Part shown: piece by piece, positions 1-8,890 of the stretch | How positions within the stretch are numbered: position 1 is the first letter of the stretch | Layout: each line of letters begins with the position of its first letter | DNA from: Actinocrispum wychmicini | GTDB lineage: Bacteria > Actinomycetota > Actinomycetes > Mycobacteriales > Pseudonocardiaceae | Direction: 5' to 3' | DNA: 64,000 nt | NCBI RefSeq assembly: GCF_004345645.1 | Contig: NZ_SLWS01000002.1 | Span: forward strand, 1,054,001-1,118,000 | Made by a program: the position numbers and the translations under genes | The notes under the pieces: generated by a model | What the model was told of the DNA's origin: nothing | The model's input: only the letters and a program-made list of their open reading frames with translations | Databases searched by the model: none

Positions 1-329
1 GGTCGGTCGACCCGACGTACCGTGAGGCGGCGCGGGCGTTCCACCTGCCTGTACGGACGCAGTTCCTGCGGGTCATCGTTCCGGCCGCGATGCCGAAGAT
101 CGTGGCGGGCATGCGGGTGACGTTGTCGCTGTCGCTGATCCTCATGGTGCTTTCGGAGTGGCTGCTCGCGGAGCACGGGCTCGGCTACTTCCTGATCACT
201 TCCCAGCGAACGTTCCTGGTGCTCGACATGTGGGCCGCCGTCGTCATGCTCGGCGTCACCGGATACCTGCTCAACGTGCTCTTCCTCGCGGTCGAGAAGC
301 GCGTTCTCGCCTGGCACCGCGACAACTGA
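1..329 (+). CDS. ABC transporter permease (SsuC/TauC-like), 3' end only
   Basis: The gene enters from the left edge; the reading frame is open from base 3 to the TGA at 327-329. The visible part starts inside the cytoplasmic EAA loop of binding-protein-dependent permeases (YREAARAFHLP, then about 20 residues on PAAMPKIVAGMRV) and continues through two hydrophobic helices. The EAA loop docks onto the ATPase encoded next. With the ATPase (gap 22 bases) and the NMT1-type binding protein it forms an importer of the nitrate/sulfonate/taurine/thiamine-precursor class. The substrate cannot be read from the sequence. The start lies outside the window. Confidence 0.9.
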   Translation, partial: SVDPTYREAARAFHLPVRTQFLRVIVPAAMPKIVAGMRVTLSLSLILMVLSEWLLAEHGLGYFLITSQRTFLVLDMWAAVVMLGVTGYLLNVLFLAVEKRVLAWHRDN

Positions 330-351
330 CCCCGGACCGGGAGGAAAGACC

Positions 352-1119
352 ATGAGCGCGTTGGAGGTCCACGACCTCACGAAGACGTACGGCTCACACA
401 CCGCGTTGCAGGACGTCTCGTTCGCGGTCGGGGAAGGCGAACTGCTGTCCATTGTGGGCCCGTCCGGCTGCGGGAAGACCACACTGCTCAAGTGCGTCGC
501 CGGTTTGATCCGGCCGACCTCGGGAACAGTGCGCGTGCTGGGTTCCGAGGTGCGTCGCGTTCCCGACGGACTGGCCGTGGTGTTCCAGGACTACAGCAGG
601 TCGTTGTACCCGTGGATGCGGGTCGGCCGTAACGTCGAACTTCCGTTGCGGGCCATGGGGTTGAGCCGCGACGAACGCCGGGAGCGGGTCAGCGGGTCGC
701 TGGCCGCCGTCGGGCTCGCCGACAAGGCCGACCGCTACCCGTGGCAGCTGTCCGGCGGCATGCAGCAGCGGGTCGCCATCGCACGGGCGTTGGCGTTCCG
801 GCCGAAGGTGCTGCTGATGGACGAGCCCTTCGCGTCGGTGGACGCGCAGACCCGGTCCGGCCTGGAGGACCTGACCAGGCGGGTGCACCGGGACTTCGGC
901 ATGACGATCCTGTTCGTCACGCACGACATCGACGAGTCCGTGTACCTGGCCGACCGGGTCGTGGTGCTGCGCCGCTCGCCCGGCGGCGTCCTCACCGAGC
1001 TGACCGTGGACCTGCCGGCGGAACGGGACCAGATCAGCACCAAGTCGATGCCGGGCTTCGTCGACCAGCGCAGCCTCGTCGCCAAGCACATCCAGGCCGC
1101 CGCCATGGCCGACTGTTGA
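352..1119 (+). CDS. ABC transporter ATP-binding protein (SsuB/TauB-like)
   Basis: A 255-residue ATPase that powers import through the preceding permease. Walker A GPSGCGKT is at residues 36-43, the Q-loop is in VFQDYSRSLYPW, the signature LSGGMQQR is near residue 133, Walker B VLLMDEPFASVD near 153-163, and the switch histidine is in FVTHDIDES. The length and order are those of the SsuB/TauB/NrtD family. An ATG preceded by GGGAGGAAAGACC fixes the start. It lies 22 bases after the permease and 15 bases before the binding protein, so all three are one transcript. Confidence 0.95.
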   Translation: MSALEVHDLTKTYGSHTALQDVSFAVGEGELLSIVGPSGCGKTTLLKCVAGLIRPTSGTVRVLGSEVRRVPDGLAVVFQDYSRSLYPWMRVGRNVELPLRAMGLSRDERRERVSGSLAAVGLADKADRYPWQLSGGMQQRVAIARALAFRPKVLLMDEPFASVDAQTRSGLEDLTRRVHRDFGMTILFVTHDIDESVYLADRVVVLRRSPGGVLTELTVDLPAERDQISTKSMPGFVDQRSLVAKHIQAAAMADC

Positions 1120-1134
1120 CAAAGGAGAAACCAC

Positions 1135-2079
1135 ATGTCCGGCAGAGTTGCCGCCATCGGCGCGGTTCTACTTGCCCTCACCACCGCGTGCGGCACTGCC
1201 GCACCCGCGAACGACGGTATGACCATCACCGTCAGCAACCCGGCCAACGTCAGCAACGTGCCGCTGCACATCGCGATGGACGAGGGCTACTTCGCGGCGG
1301 AGGGGCTGACCGTCAAGGCCGACGTCGACCTGGGGTCCGGCAGCACGATCGAGGCGGTGGTCGGCGGCCAGGTGGACATGGCCTGGGCCAACGTGGTGAA
1401 CGTGATCGACGTACACGGCAAGGGCCTCGGCGTGCGGCTCGTCGCGGTCACCGACACCGCGGTCGAAGGCGCCCAGCAGGTCCTCGTGCCGAAGACGTCC
1501 ACCGCGAAGGACATCACCGACCTGGCCGGCAAGAAAGTCGCGGTGCTCTCCCCGACCACGGTGTGCGTGCTGGGCATCCGCGCCGCACTGAAGGCGAAGG
1601 GGCTGCCGGTGAACGCGATCACGGCCGTGCCGGTCGCGCCGCCGGAGCACGCCAACGTGCTCGCCGGCGGTGAGGTCGCCGGGACGTGCACCAGCGACCC
1701 GTTCCGCACCCAGATGATCGACAAGCTCGGCGCCCGGCCGGTGTTCGACCCGTCCTTCGGTGAACTGGCGAACTACCTGGTCGGCGGGTACGTGGTGGCG
1801 GACAAGTTCGCCAAGCAGCACCCGGCCGCGCTCGCCGCGTTCCAGCGGGCCCTGCTCAAGGCGACCGAGCGGGCCAACGCCCGCCCGGACATCGTCCGGA
1901 CCGCGTTGCCGAAGTTCACCACGATCAACCAGGACATCGCGAACCGGGCGGTGATCAACAAGTACGTGGAGGCGAAGGACGCGGCACTGATCAAGACCCA
2001 ACTGCAGCGAACCGCCGACGCGATGCTCACCTACGGCATGGTGGCCAAGCCCGTCGACACCTCCGGCCTGCTGCTCTGA
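1135..2079 (+). CDS. ABC transporter substrate-binding lipoprotein (NMT1/THI5-like)
   Basis: A 314-residue extracytoplasmic binding protein. It opens with a short signal peptide and a lipobox-like LTTAC, with the probable acylated cysteine near residue 19. The body has the NMT1/SsuA hallmarks: an early stretch VPLHIAMDEGYFAAEGL, then a repeated-lobe fold with DLAGKKVAVLSPTTVCV. This family delivers nitrate, sulfonates, taurine or pyrimidine-type precursors; which one is unknown here. AAAGGAGAAACC precedes the ATG. It ends 3 bases before the stop of the opposing Crp gene, so the importer and the catabolic operon meet tail to tail, which suggests the operon consumes the imported compound. Confidence 0.92.
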   Translation: MSGRVAAIGAVLLALTTACGTAAPANDGMTITVSNPANVSNVPLHIAMDEGYFAAEGLTVKADVDLGSGSTIEAVVGGQVDMAWANVVNVIDVHGKGLGVRLVAVTDTAVEGAQQVLVPKTSTAKDITDLAGKKVAVLSPTTVCVLGIRAALKAKGLPVNAITAVPVAPPEHANVLAGGEVAGTCTSDPFRTQMIDKLGARPVFDPSFGELANYLVGGYVVADKFAKQHPAALAAFQRALLKATERANARPDIVRTALPKFTTINQDIANRAVINKYVEAKDAALIKTQLQRTADAMLTYGMVAKPVDTSGLLL

Positions 2080-2082
2080 ATG

Positions 2083-2835
2083 TCAGCCCCGCGCCACCCG
2101 TGACCTGGGTGGCGCGGTCACTGACGGTCGTCTCGCCGCGGTCTCCGGGCGGTAGCGGGCCCGCTGGGTGAGCGCGGGCGCGTTGATGACGACGAACTCG
2201 TCGCATTCCCGCCGGATCCAGCCGCGGCGGGCGAACTCCATGAGCACCTGGTTGACCCGCTCGCGGGAGGCCCGGACGTGATGGGCCAGCTCGTCCTGGC
2301 TGAGGTCAAGGGTGAGCCGCAGCCCGTCCGGGGTGCGCCAGCCGAACCTGCTGCCCTGTTCGACCAGGGCCCGCGCGACCCTGGTGGCCACGTCACTGGC
2401 GGCCGACGCGTCCTCAAGCCGGTCGTTCACCAGCCGGATCCGTTCGGCGAGCAGGCACATCATCCGGAACGACGCCGACGGGTGCCGGGCGAGCCACCCG
2501 AGCATCGCCCTCGTCGACACCCAACAGGCCGCGGTGTCCCGGACCGCGGTGGCCGTGGCCTGCCGCGCGCCGCCGTCGAACACCGCGAGTTCACCGAGCA
2601 GGTCACCCGGTCCGGCCATGTTCAGGACGACGTCCTTGCCGTCCGGACCGGGCCTGGTCATCTTCACCTTGCCCGACAGCAGCACGAAGACACCGCCACC
2701 CTTGTCGCCTTCGGCGAACAGCGCCTCACCCCGGGCGAACGCACGATCCGCCGCCAGGTCAAGGAACTCCGCCACCACCTCCGGCGACAACCCCGCCAAC
2801 AGCGGGGTTGCTCGTAGCCCGTTCGACGTGGCCAT
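2083..2835 (-). CDS. Crp/Fnr-family transcriptional regulator
   Basis: A 250-residue regulator. The N-terminal cyclic-nucleotide-binding beta-roll covers about residues 15-130 (LFAEGDKGGGVFVLLSGKVK, GDLLGELAVFDGGARQATA). A C-terminal winged helix follows, with the recognition helix in LSQDELAHHVRASRERVNQV. The longer open frame reaches 2940, but the ATG at 2833-2835 overlaps the stop of the upstream E2 gene as TGATG, so translational coupling is the better start. Being last in the catabolic operon suggests it controls this operon or the importer. There is no 4Fe-4S cysteine set of true FNR. The ligand is unknown. Confidence 0.9.
   Translation of the reverse strand: MATSNGLRATPLLAGLSPEVVAEFLDLAADRAFARGEALFAEGDKGGGVFVLLSGKVKMTRPGPDGKDVVLNMAGPGDLLGELAVFDGGARQATATAVRDTAACWVSTRAMLGWLARHPSASFRMMCLLAERIRLVNDRLEDASAASDVATRVARALVEQGSRFGWRTPDGLRLTLDLSQDELAHHVRASRERVNQVLMEFARRGWIRRECDEFVVINAPALTQRARYRPETAARRPSVTAPPRSRVARG
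2089..2117. terminator. Bidirectional terminator hairpin
   Basis: A perfect 11-base-pair stem, CCGCGCCACCC with GGGTGGCGCGG, around a 7-base loop (2100-2106). It sits just after the end of the binding-protein gene and inside the last codons of the opposing Crp/Fnr gene. It lacks a T tract, as is usual in high-GC actinomycetes. It would stop transcripts arriving from the left. For the minus-strand operon it would act within the final codons. Confidence 0.7.
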
Positions 2836-4028
2836 CAGGCCAGGAGCCGCAACGGGCTCTCCACGACACTCACGAAAGCGGCCATCCACCTCGCCGCTAC
2901 AGCCCCGTCGACGGGCCGGTGGTCCACAGTGAGTGTGCACCGGGCTACTGTCGCGATCGTAAGCTTTTCCTTGTGCACCACGGGTTCGCGCTTTCCGGCG
3001 CCGACCGCGAGGATGGCGGCCTGCGGCGGGTTGATGACCGCGGAGAACTCCTCGATCCCGAACATCCCCAAGTTGCTGACGGTCAACGTGCCGCCAGTCA
3101 ACTCGTCCTGCCTGAGCCGCCCGGCCCTGGCCCGTTCGACAAGGTCCTTTGTGGCCAACGCGACATCCGTGATCGACCGGCCCGCCACCCCGGTGACCAC
3201 CGGCGTGACCAACCCGGTCTCGGTGGCGACGGCCACCGAGATGTCCACAGAGGAGTATGACCTGATCGCCTCGGGTGTCCAGATCACGTTCATCTCCGGG
3301 ACGAGCGTGTGGGCACAGGCAGCGGCCTTGACCACAAGGTCGTTGACGGAGATACGGATCGGACTGTCCCGGTTGAGCTTCTCGCGGAGGCGCAACAGCT
3401 TGTCGACGCGGACGGTGGCGCGCAGAAAGTAACGCGGCGGCACCGCACTGAGCCGGGAAGCGATGGCCTTGCGCATCCGGGAATGCGGGATCTCGATGTA
3501 AGGAGATGTTGGCTCCGCGACCGCGGGTGAGGCGACCGCCGACTCAACCGGTGGTGCGAGCAGTGGCTCGACTCGTGCCGGTTCGGGGGCCGGGGTGACC
3601 TGGGCGATGGCGGCTTCCACGTCTCGCCGCACGATTCGTCCGCCTGGCCCGGTGCCGGCGAGCTCCGCCACCACCAGCCCGGCTTCCTTGGCCAGCCGGC
3701 GGGCCAGTGGACTGGCGAAGACCCGTTGAGCCTCAACGGAAGCCACGCCGAGTTCGGCCAGCAACGCCGTCAGGTCGCCGACCGCCTCACCCGGCGCGCC
3801 CAGCACGGCGATCGGGCCGCCGATCTCGACTGTGGCACCGGCGTCCACGAGTCTCTTGAGGATCGTTCCGGCTTCGTCCGCTTCCACTTCCACGGCCGCT
3901 TTGTCCGTCTCGACCGCGGCGATGACGTCCCTGGCGGCGAACGGGGTGTGGTCGGGTACCAGCCATTCCTGGAGCACCGCCGTGGCGGCGTCCGCGGAGA
4001 CTCCTGGCATCCGGAGCAGCTTCGCCAT
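2835..4028 (-). CDS. 2-oxoacid dehydrogenase E2 (dihydrolipoamide acyltransferase)
   Basis: A 397-residue E2 core of a 2-oxoacid (pyruvate, branched-chain or acetoin type) dehydrogenase complex. An N-terminal lipoyl domain carries the lipoylated lysine at about residue 43 in ETDKA. A peripheral-subunit-binding domain follows (FASPLARRLAKEAGL, GPGGRIVRRDVE). The C-terminal acyltransferase domain ends with the catalytic motif HRPVDG at residues 370-375. It lies 6 bases downstream of the fused E1 gene and makes the acyl-CoA product. No E3 (lipoamide dehydrogenase) is present here, so the complex must borrow the housekeeping one. Confidence 0.95.
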   Translation of the reverse strand: MAKLLRMPGVSADAATAVLQEWLVPDHTPFAARDVIAAVETDKAAVEVEADEAGTILKRLVDAGATVEIGGPIAVLGAPGEAVGDLTALLAELGVASVEAQRVFASPLARRLAKEAGLVVAELAGTGPGGRIVRRDVEAAIAQVTPAPEPARVEPLLAPPVESAVASPAVAEPTSPYIEIPHSRMRKAIASRLSAVPPRYFLRATVRVDKLLRLREKLNRDSPIRISVNDLVVKAAACAHTLVPEMNVIWTPEAIRSYSSVDISVAVATETGLVTPVVTGVAGRSITDVALATKDLVERARAGRLRQDELTGGTLTVSNLGMFGIEEFSAVINPPQAAILAVGAGKREPVVHKEKLTIATVARCTLTVDHRPVDGAVAARWMAAFVSVVESPLRLLA

Positions 4029-4034
4029 GGTTCG

Positions 4035-6194
4035 CTACCTTGTCATCTCGGTGAGCTTGGCGGTGACCTCGTCGACGCCGGCGATGGCCGCGCGTTCGAG
4101 CACTTTGCTGATGGTCGGCGACGACTCGCGGCCGGTGACCCGCTGCACTGGTTGGTCGAGCCAGTCGAAGAACCGCCGCTGGATCTCGTCGGCGAGCCAG
4201 CCGCCGTACGACGTTCCCAGCGCGCCTTGTTCCGCGATCAGCACGTTGTTCGTCTTGCGGATACTGGTGCCGATGGTGTCCCAGTCGATGCTCGCCCGGT
4301 CCAGCCACCGCAGGTCGATCACCTCGGCGTCCACGTCGCCGACCGCTTGCAGCACAAGGTCGACCATCGCGAGGTACGAGATGACCGTGACGGCCGACCC
4401 GGTCCGCCGCACCGCCGCCTTACCCACTGGCAGGCAGTAGTCCAGGTTGTCCACCGGGCCTTCGCCGCGGGAGGTGTACAGGTCGACGTGTTCCAGCACC
4501 ACGACCGGGTCCTGACAACGCAGCGCGCTGTTCATCAGGCCGACGTAGTCGAACGGGGTGCTCGGCGCGACGATCCGCCAGCCAGGCGCGGTCGCGAAGA
4601 TCCCGGCCGGGTCCATCGAGTGCTGCGAACCGTATCCGGTGCCCATCGCGACCTTGCTGCGCAGCACGAACGGCACCGCCCCGGTGCCGCCGAACATGTG
4701 CCGTGCCTTGCCGATCTGGTTGAACAACTGGTCGGCGGCGACCCACATGAAGTCCGCGTACATGAACTCGACGACCGGCTTGTAGCGGCCGTCGAGCGCG
4801 ATCCCGCCGCCCAGGCCGGCGAACGCGTTCTCGCTGATCGGGGTGCCCAGCACGCGGTCGGGGAACCGGTCCTTCAGGCCCCGTGTGGCGCCGTTTGTCC
4901 CGCCCTTCAACCGATGTACGTCCTCGCCCATCACCACGACGGTCTCATCAGTTTCCATCCGGCGCGCCATCACCCCGGCGACCGCGTCGATGAACGTCTG
5001 CTCCGCGAGCTCTCCCGGGTACGTGTCGCGGTCGACAAAGGACTCCCCGGCGAACTCGCTCAGATCGCCGCGCACGCCAACGTCCGCAAAGGACGGATCC
5101 GGCCACAACGAGGGCTTGATCCGGCGCTTTCCGTCCGGCACGTCCTCCAGCAGTTCGTCACCGACCAGAGCCATGGTCCGCGCGGCCCGCTGCACGGCGG
5201 CGTCGATCTCGGGCCGGGTCAGCACACCCCGGCGGACCAGGTGTTCCGCCAGCTGGTCGATCGGATCCCGTTGCCGCCAGTGCTTTTCCTCGTCCTTCGA
5301 ACGGTAGCCGAAGGCGCTGCCCGCGAAGCCACCGTTCTGGTGGAAGTAACGGTACGTGTCCGCCTCGACGATCGTCGGCCCGCCGCCGTTTCGCATGTGC
5401 GCCACGGCTTCCCGCATGGCCAGGTACACCGCGACGCAGTCCATGCCGTCGACCCGCCAGCTCCGGATGTTGAACCCAAGCCCGCGAGCCGACAGTCGCG
5501 GCTCGCCCGTCGCCTCCGCCACGTGCGTGGACACCGCGTACTGGTTGTTCTCGATGAAGAAACAGACCGGCAGCCGCCACGCCGACGCCAGGTTGAATGT
5601 CTCCAATGTGGACCCGATGTTCACCGCGCCGTCGCCGAAGTACGTCACGGATACCCTGTCGGTGCCCGCCTGCTTGTGCGCCCACGCGAACCCGGCGGCC
5701 TGGGGGACGCCACCGCCGACGATGGCGTTCGTTCCCATCGCGCCCGCCGCTTTCCACTGCAGGTGCATGGAACCGCCCCGGCCGTGGCTGAACCCGAGGT
5801 CGAGCCCGCAGATCTCGGCCAACGTGCGGAGCAGCAGGTGCCGGATCTCGTCGGACGGCTCCTCGGTCGGGTCCAGGCCCTTGGGCGCGAGATGGGCCAG
5901 CGTCTTGGCCAGGAACTGGTGGTGACCGCGGTGCGAACCGTTGATCACGTCACCGTCGGCGAGGGCGAGCACCGAACCGACCGCGGCGCCCTCCTGCCCG
6001 ATGCTGGAGTGCGCCGGGCCGTGCACCAGCCCTGCCCCGGCCAGCTCCAGGACGTACTGCTCGAACCCACGGATGAGCACCAACTGGCCGAGCATCGTCC
6101 GCAGCAGGTCGGGGGCGATCTCGTCCCAGTCCGCGTCGGTGGCGACCAGCTCGACCCAGTCCGACGCGGGCGTGAGCCGGTTGTGGTCCGTCAT
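4035..6194 (-). CDS. Fused E1 alpha/beta 2-oxoacid dehydrogenase
   Basis: A 719-residue thiamine-diphosphate enzyme in which the alpha and beta chains are one polypeptide. The alpha half (about 1-350) has SHRGHH near residue 87 and the ThDP/Mg motif GDGAVNIGS (187-195) followed by ENNQYA. The beta half has VVMGEDVHRLKGG and the transketolase-type pyrimidine domain with PISENAFAGLGGGIALDG. It decarboxylates a 2-oxoacid and passes the acyl group to the E2 encoded next. The ATG at 6192-6194 with AAGGGG six bases upstream is preferred over the upstream GTG at 6212, which overlaps the previous gene. The substrate could be acetoin-like or a branched 2-oxoacid; sequence alone does not decide. Confidence 0.93.
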   Translation of the reverse strand: MTDHNRLTPASDWVELVATDADWDEIAPDLLRTMLGQLVLIRGFEQYVLELAGAGLVHGPAHSSIGQEGAAVGSVLALADGDVINGSHRGHHQFLAKTLAHLAPKGLDPTEEPSDEIRHLLLRTLAEICGLDLGFSHGRGGSMHLQWKAAGAMGTNAIVGGGVPQAAGFAWAHKQAGTDRVSVTYFGDGAVNIGSTLETFNLASAWRLPVCFFIENNQYAVSTHVAEATGEPRLSARGLGFNIRSWRVDGMDCVAVYLAMREAVAHMRNGGGPTIVEADTYRYFHQNGGFAGSAFGYRSKDEEKHWRQRDPIDQLAEHLVRRGVLTRPEIDAAVQRAARTMALVGDELLEDVPDGKRRIKPSLWPDPSFADVGVRGDLSEFAGESFVDRDTYPGELAEQTFIDAVAGVMARRMETDETVVVMGEDVHRLKGGTNGATRGLKDRFPDRVLGTPISENAFAGLGGGIALDGRYKPVVEFMYADFMWVAADQLFNQIGKARHMFGGTGAVPFVLRSKVAMGTGYGSQHSMDPAGIFATAPGWRIVAPSTPFDYVGLMNSALRCQDPVVVLEHVDLYTSRGEGPVDNLDYCLPVGKAAVRRTGSAVTVISYLAMVDLVLQAVGDVDAEVIDLRWLDRASIDWDTIGTSIRKTNNVLIAEQGALGTSYGGWLADEIQRRFFDWLDQPVQRVTGRESSPTISKVLERAAIAGVDEVTAKLTEMTR

Positions 6195-6205
6195 GAATGA
6201 CCCCT

Positions 6206-7642
6206 TCACCACTGGACGGCGATGTACTTCGACTCGAGATAGTCGAGCATTCCCTCGTGCCCGCCCTCCCGGCCGAGCCCGCTCTGCTTCACCCCGCCGA
6301 ACGGCGCCGCAGGGTCGCTGACCAGGCCGCGGTTCAGGCCGACCATGCCGGCTTCGAGCGCCTCGCTCACCCGCAGCCCCCGCGCCAGGTCACCCGTGTA
6401 CACATAGGACACAAGGCCGTACTCGGTGTCGTTGGCCAGTTCGATCGCCTCACGTTCGTCGTCGAACGTCACGATCGGCGCCACCGGGCCGAAGATCTCC
6501 TCGTGCAGGATCGCCGACCCGGGCCGGACGTCACACAACACCGTGGGCTCGTAGTAGAAACCCGCCTGGCTTGGCCGCCGGCCGCCCACCAGCGCGGTGG
6601 CACCCGCGGCGACCGCCTCCCGAACCAGGCTGTCCACTTTGGACACAGTTGCCTCGTTGACCAACGGGCCGACCTCGGTGTTCTCGTCCGAACCCGGTCC
6701 CAGTCGCAGCGCGGACATCCGCTCGGCCAGCCGGCGACTGAACTCCGCCGCCACCGAAGTCTCGACGTAGAACCGGTTCGCCGCGGTGCACGCCTCCCCC
6801 GCGTTCCGCATCTTGGCGATCATCGCGCCGTCCACGGCGGCGTCCAGGTCGGCGTCCGCGAACACCAGGAACGGCGCGTTCCCGCCCAGCTCCATGGACG
6901 TGTTGATGACCTGGTCCGCGGCCTCGCCCAGGAGCACCCGGCCGACCTCGGTGCTGCCGGTGAACGACAGCTTCCGCACCCGTGGGTCGTGCAGCATCGT
7001 CGACACCACCTCACCGGACCGCCGCGCCGGCACCACGTTCACCACCCCGGCCGGGACACCCGCGTCCGCGAGCAGCCCGGCCAGGGCCAACGCGGTCAGC
7101 GGCGTGTCACTGGCGGGTTTGAGCACGACCGTGCACCCTGCGGCGAGCGCCGGACCGATCTTGCGAGTGGCCATCGCCGCCGGGAAGTTCCACGGCGTCA
7201 CCAGCACACAGACACCGACCGGCTGGCGGACCACGAGAATCCGGTTCTGGCCAGAAGGCGCGGTGGTCACGACCCCGGCGGAACGGACCGCTTCCTCGGC
7301 GTACCAACGGAAGAACTCAGCGGCGTACGCCATCTCACCCCGCGCGTCCCGCAGCGACTTGCCGTTCTCCAACGTGATCAGCCGAGCGAGATCCTCCGCG
7401 CGCTCGGTCATCAACACGAAGGCCCTGCGTAACGTCTCCGCCCGCTCACGGGGTGCCGTCGCGGCCCACTGCGCGGCTGCTGCTGCGGCAGCGTCCACCG
7501 CGGCGATCGCGTCGGCGACGGTTCCGTCCGCCACCGAGGCGATCACTTTGCCGGTGGCGGGATCGAGCACGTCGAACCGGCCGCCGTCGGAGGCGGGCAC
7601 GGCCTTGCCGTTGATGTAGAGGTCGGTGATCGTCCTGTCCAC
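6206..7642 (-). CDS. NAD(P)-dependent aldehyde dehydrogenase (GabD-like)
   Basis: A 478-residue aldehyde dehydrogenase resembling succinate-semialdehyde/betaine-type enzymes. Visible are LVTPWNFPAAMATRKIGPAL, the FTGSTEVGR cofactor loop, the general base in MELGGNAPF, the nucleophile in GEACTAANR, and EEIFGPVAPIV. It oxidises an aldehyde intermediate of the pathway to a carboxylate. The start is taken as GTG at 7640-7642 with GAAAGGCGG just upstream; the frame stays open to 7675 but would then overlap the M24 gene. It lies 11 bases ahead of the E1 gene in the same operon. Confidence 0.93.
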   Translation of the reverse strand: MDRTITDLYINGKAVPASDGGRFDVLDPATGKVIASVADGTVADAIAAVDAAAAAAAQWAATAPRERAETLRRAFVLMTERAEDLARLITLENGKSLRDARGEMAYAAEFFRWYAEEAVRSAGVVTTAPSGQNRILVVRQPVGVCVLVTPWNFPAAMATRKIGPALAAGCTVVLKPASDTPLTALALAGLLADAGVPAGVVNVVPARRSGEVVSTMLHDPRVRKLSFTGSTEVGRVLLGEAADQVINTSMELGGNAPFLVFADADLDAAVDGAMIAKMRNAGEACTAANRFYVETSVAAEFSRRLAERMSALRLGPGSDENTEVGPLVNEATVSKVDSLVREAVAAGATALVGGRRPSQAGFYYEPTVLCDVRPGSAILHEEIFGPVAPIVTFDDEREAIELANDTEYGLVSYVYTGDLARGLRVSEALEAGMVGLNRGLVSDPAAPFGGVKQSGLGREGGHEGMLDYLESKYIAVQW

Positions 7643-7655
7643 CGTGGTCCGCCTT

Positions 7656-8888
7656 TCAGTACGGGTTGGCGACAACCAATTCCTGTGCCGGGAACAACGT
7701 GAGCACCCGCGGGCCGTCCGGAGTGACGACGACCTCTTCCTCGATCCGCGCGGCCGAGAAGCCGTCGCCGGCCGGGCAGTACGTCTCCAGCGCGAACACC
7801 ATCCCGGCCTTGAGCTCGATCGGCTCGGCCATGCTGTTGAGCCGCGAGATGATCGGACGCTCGTGCAGGCCGAGCCCGAGACCGTGGCCGAACTGCAGGC
7901 CGAACGCGGCCATCTCGTTCTCGAAGCCGAACTCCTGCGCCTTCGGCCAGACCGCGGCCACCTCGTCGGTGCCCACCCCCGGCCGGACCACGTCGATCGA
8001 GGCGTCCATCCATTCGCGCGCCTTGGTGTACGCGTCCCGCTGGCTCGCTGTGGCGCTGCCGACCCCGAACGTCCGGTAGTAGCAGGTGCGGTACCCGTTG
8101 AACGAGTGGATGATGTCGAAGAACGCCTGGTCGCCCGGCCGGATCAACCGATCGGAGAAGTTGTGCGGATGCGGGTTGCACCGCTCCCCCGACACCGCGT
8201 TCACCGCCTCCACCTGGTCCGACCCCATCTCGTAGAGCCGCTTGTTCACCATCGCCACGATCTCGTTCTCCCGGATACCCGGTTTCAGCGCCTCCAGCAC
8301 GTCCTGGTAGACGCCGTCGACCATGGCAGCGGCCTGGGAGAGCAGCGTGATCTCGTCCGGCGACTTGATCTCGCGCGCGTCCAGCATCGCCTGCTGCGCA
8401 TCCACCACACGCAACCCCTGACGCTGCAACTCGAACAGCATCGGCGGCTCGACGATGTCGACGCCGACCGGCGCGTCCGCCACCCCCGCGTCGACCAGCA
8501 GGCCCTTGATCTGTCGCACTGCCGACTCCATCAGTCCGGCCGTAGGCGCGATCGCACCGCGCAACCCGAGCATGCCCGCGTGGCAATTCTCCGGCGAAAG
8601 CCACGGCGCGTACAGCCGGTGATGTCGCGCGGCCGATCCGAAGTCCCACAGCATCGGCTCGCCGTCCCTGGTGAGCAACGCGTACCGGGTCATCTTGTCG
8701 CCGAGCGCGCCACCGATCCACGTTTGCGTGGTGTAGCGGATGTTGTAGAAGTCGAACAGCAGGAACGCGCCGCACTCGCTGGCCGCCAACGCGTCCTTCG
8801 CGCGCTTTGTCCGGTACGCGCGCAGCCGGTCGAAGTCCACGCGCTGCTCGTAGTCGACCGCCATGTGTCCAGGAGCGGCGATGGTCAT
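7656..8888 (-). CDS. M24 (creatinase/aminopeptidase P-fold) hydrolase with altered metal site
   Basis: A 410-residue two-domain protein: a creatinase-like N-domain (about 15-160) and a pita-bread catalytic domain (about 175-400). The first metal aspartate is D258 in FFDIIHSFNGY, but the second ligand position (11 residues later, normally Asp) is C269 in YRTCYYRTF. His335, His342 (HGLGLGLHE), Glu368 and Glu383 (RIEEEVVV) remain. Creatinase, ectoine hydrolase and DMSP lyase DddP use this fold for non-peptide substrates, and a changed metal site favours such a role here. The start 2 bases after the stop of the previous gene shows tight operon coupling. The substrate is not identified. Confidence 0.88.
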   Translation of the reverse strand: MTIAAPGHMAVDYEQRVDFDRLRAYRTKRAKDALAASECGAFLLFDFYNIRYTTQTWIGGALGDKMTRYALLTRDGEPMLWDFGSAARHHRLYAPWLSPENCHAGMLGLRGAIAPTAGLMESAVRQIKGLLVDAGVADAPVGVDIVEPPMLFELQRQGLRVVDAQQAMLDAREIKSPDEITLLSQAAAMVDGVYQDVLEALKPGIRENEIVAMVNKRLYEMGSDQVEAVNAVSGERCNPHPHNFSDRLIRPGDQAFFDIIHSFNGYRTCYYRTFGVGSATASQRDAYTKAREWMDASIDVVRPGVGTDEVAAVWPKAQEFGFENEMAAFGLQFGHGLGLGLHERPIISRLNSMAEPIELKAGMVFALETYCPAGDGFSAARIEEEVVVTPDGPRVLTLFPAQELVVANPY

Positions 8889-8890
8889 GC

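Noticed and set aside
3726..6200. An 824-codon plus-strand frame opposite the fused E1 gene
   Set aside because: Antisense of a clearly conserved enzyme; composition is unnatural and no start signal is present.
7656..8888. Identity of the M24 protein as DMSP lyase DddP
   Set aside because: DddP keeps the paired aspartate metal ligands; here the second is Cys and the surrounding motif differs, so the specific name is not supported.
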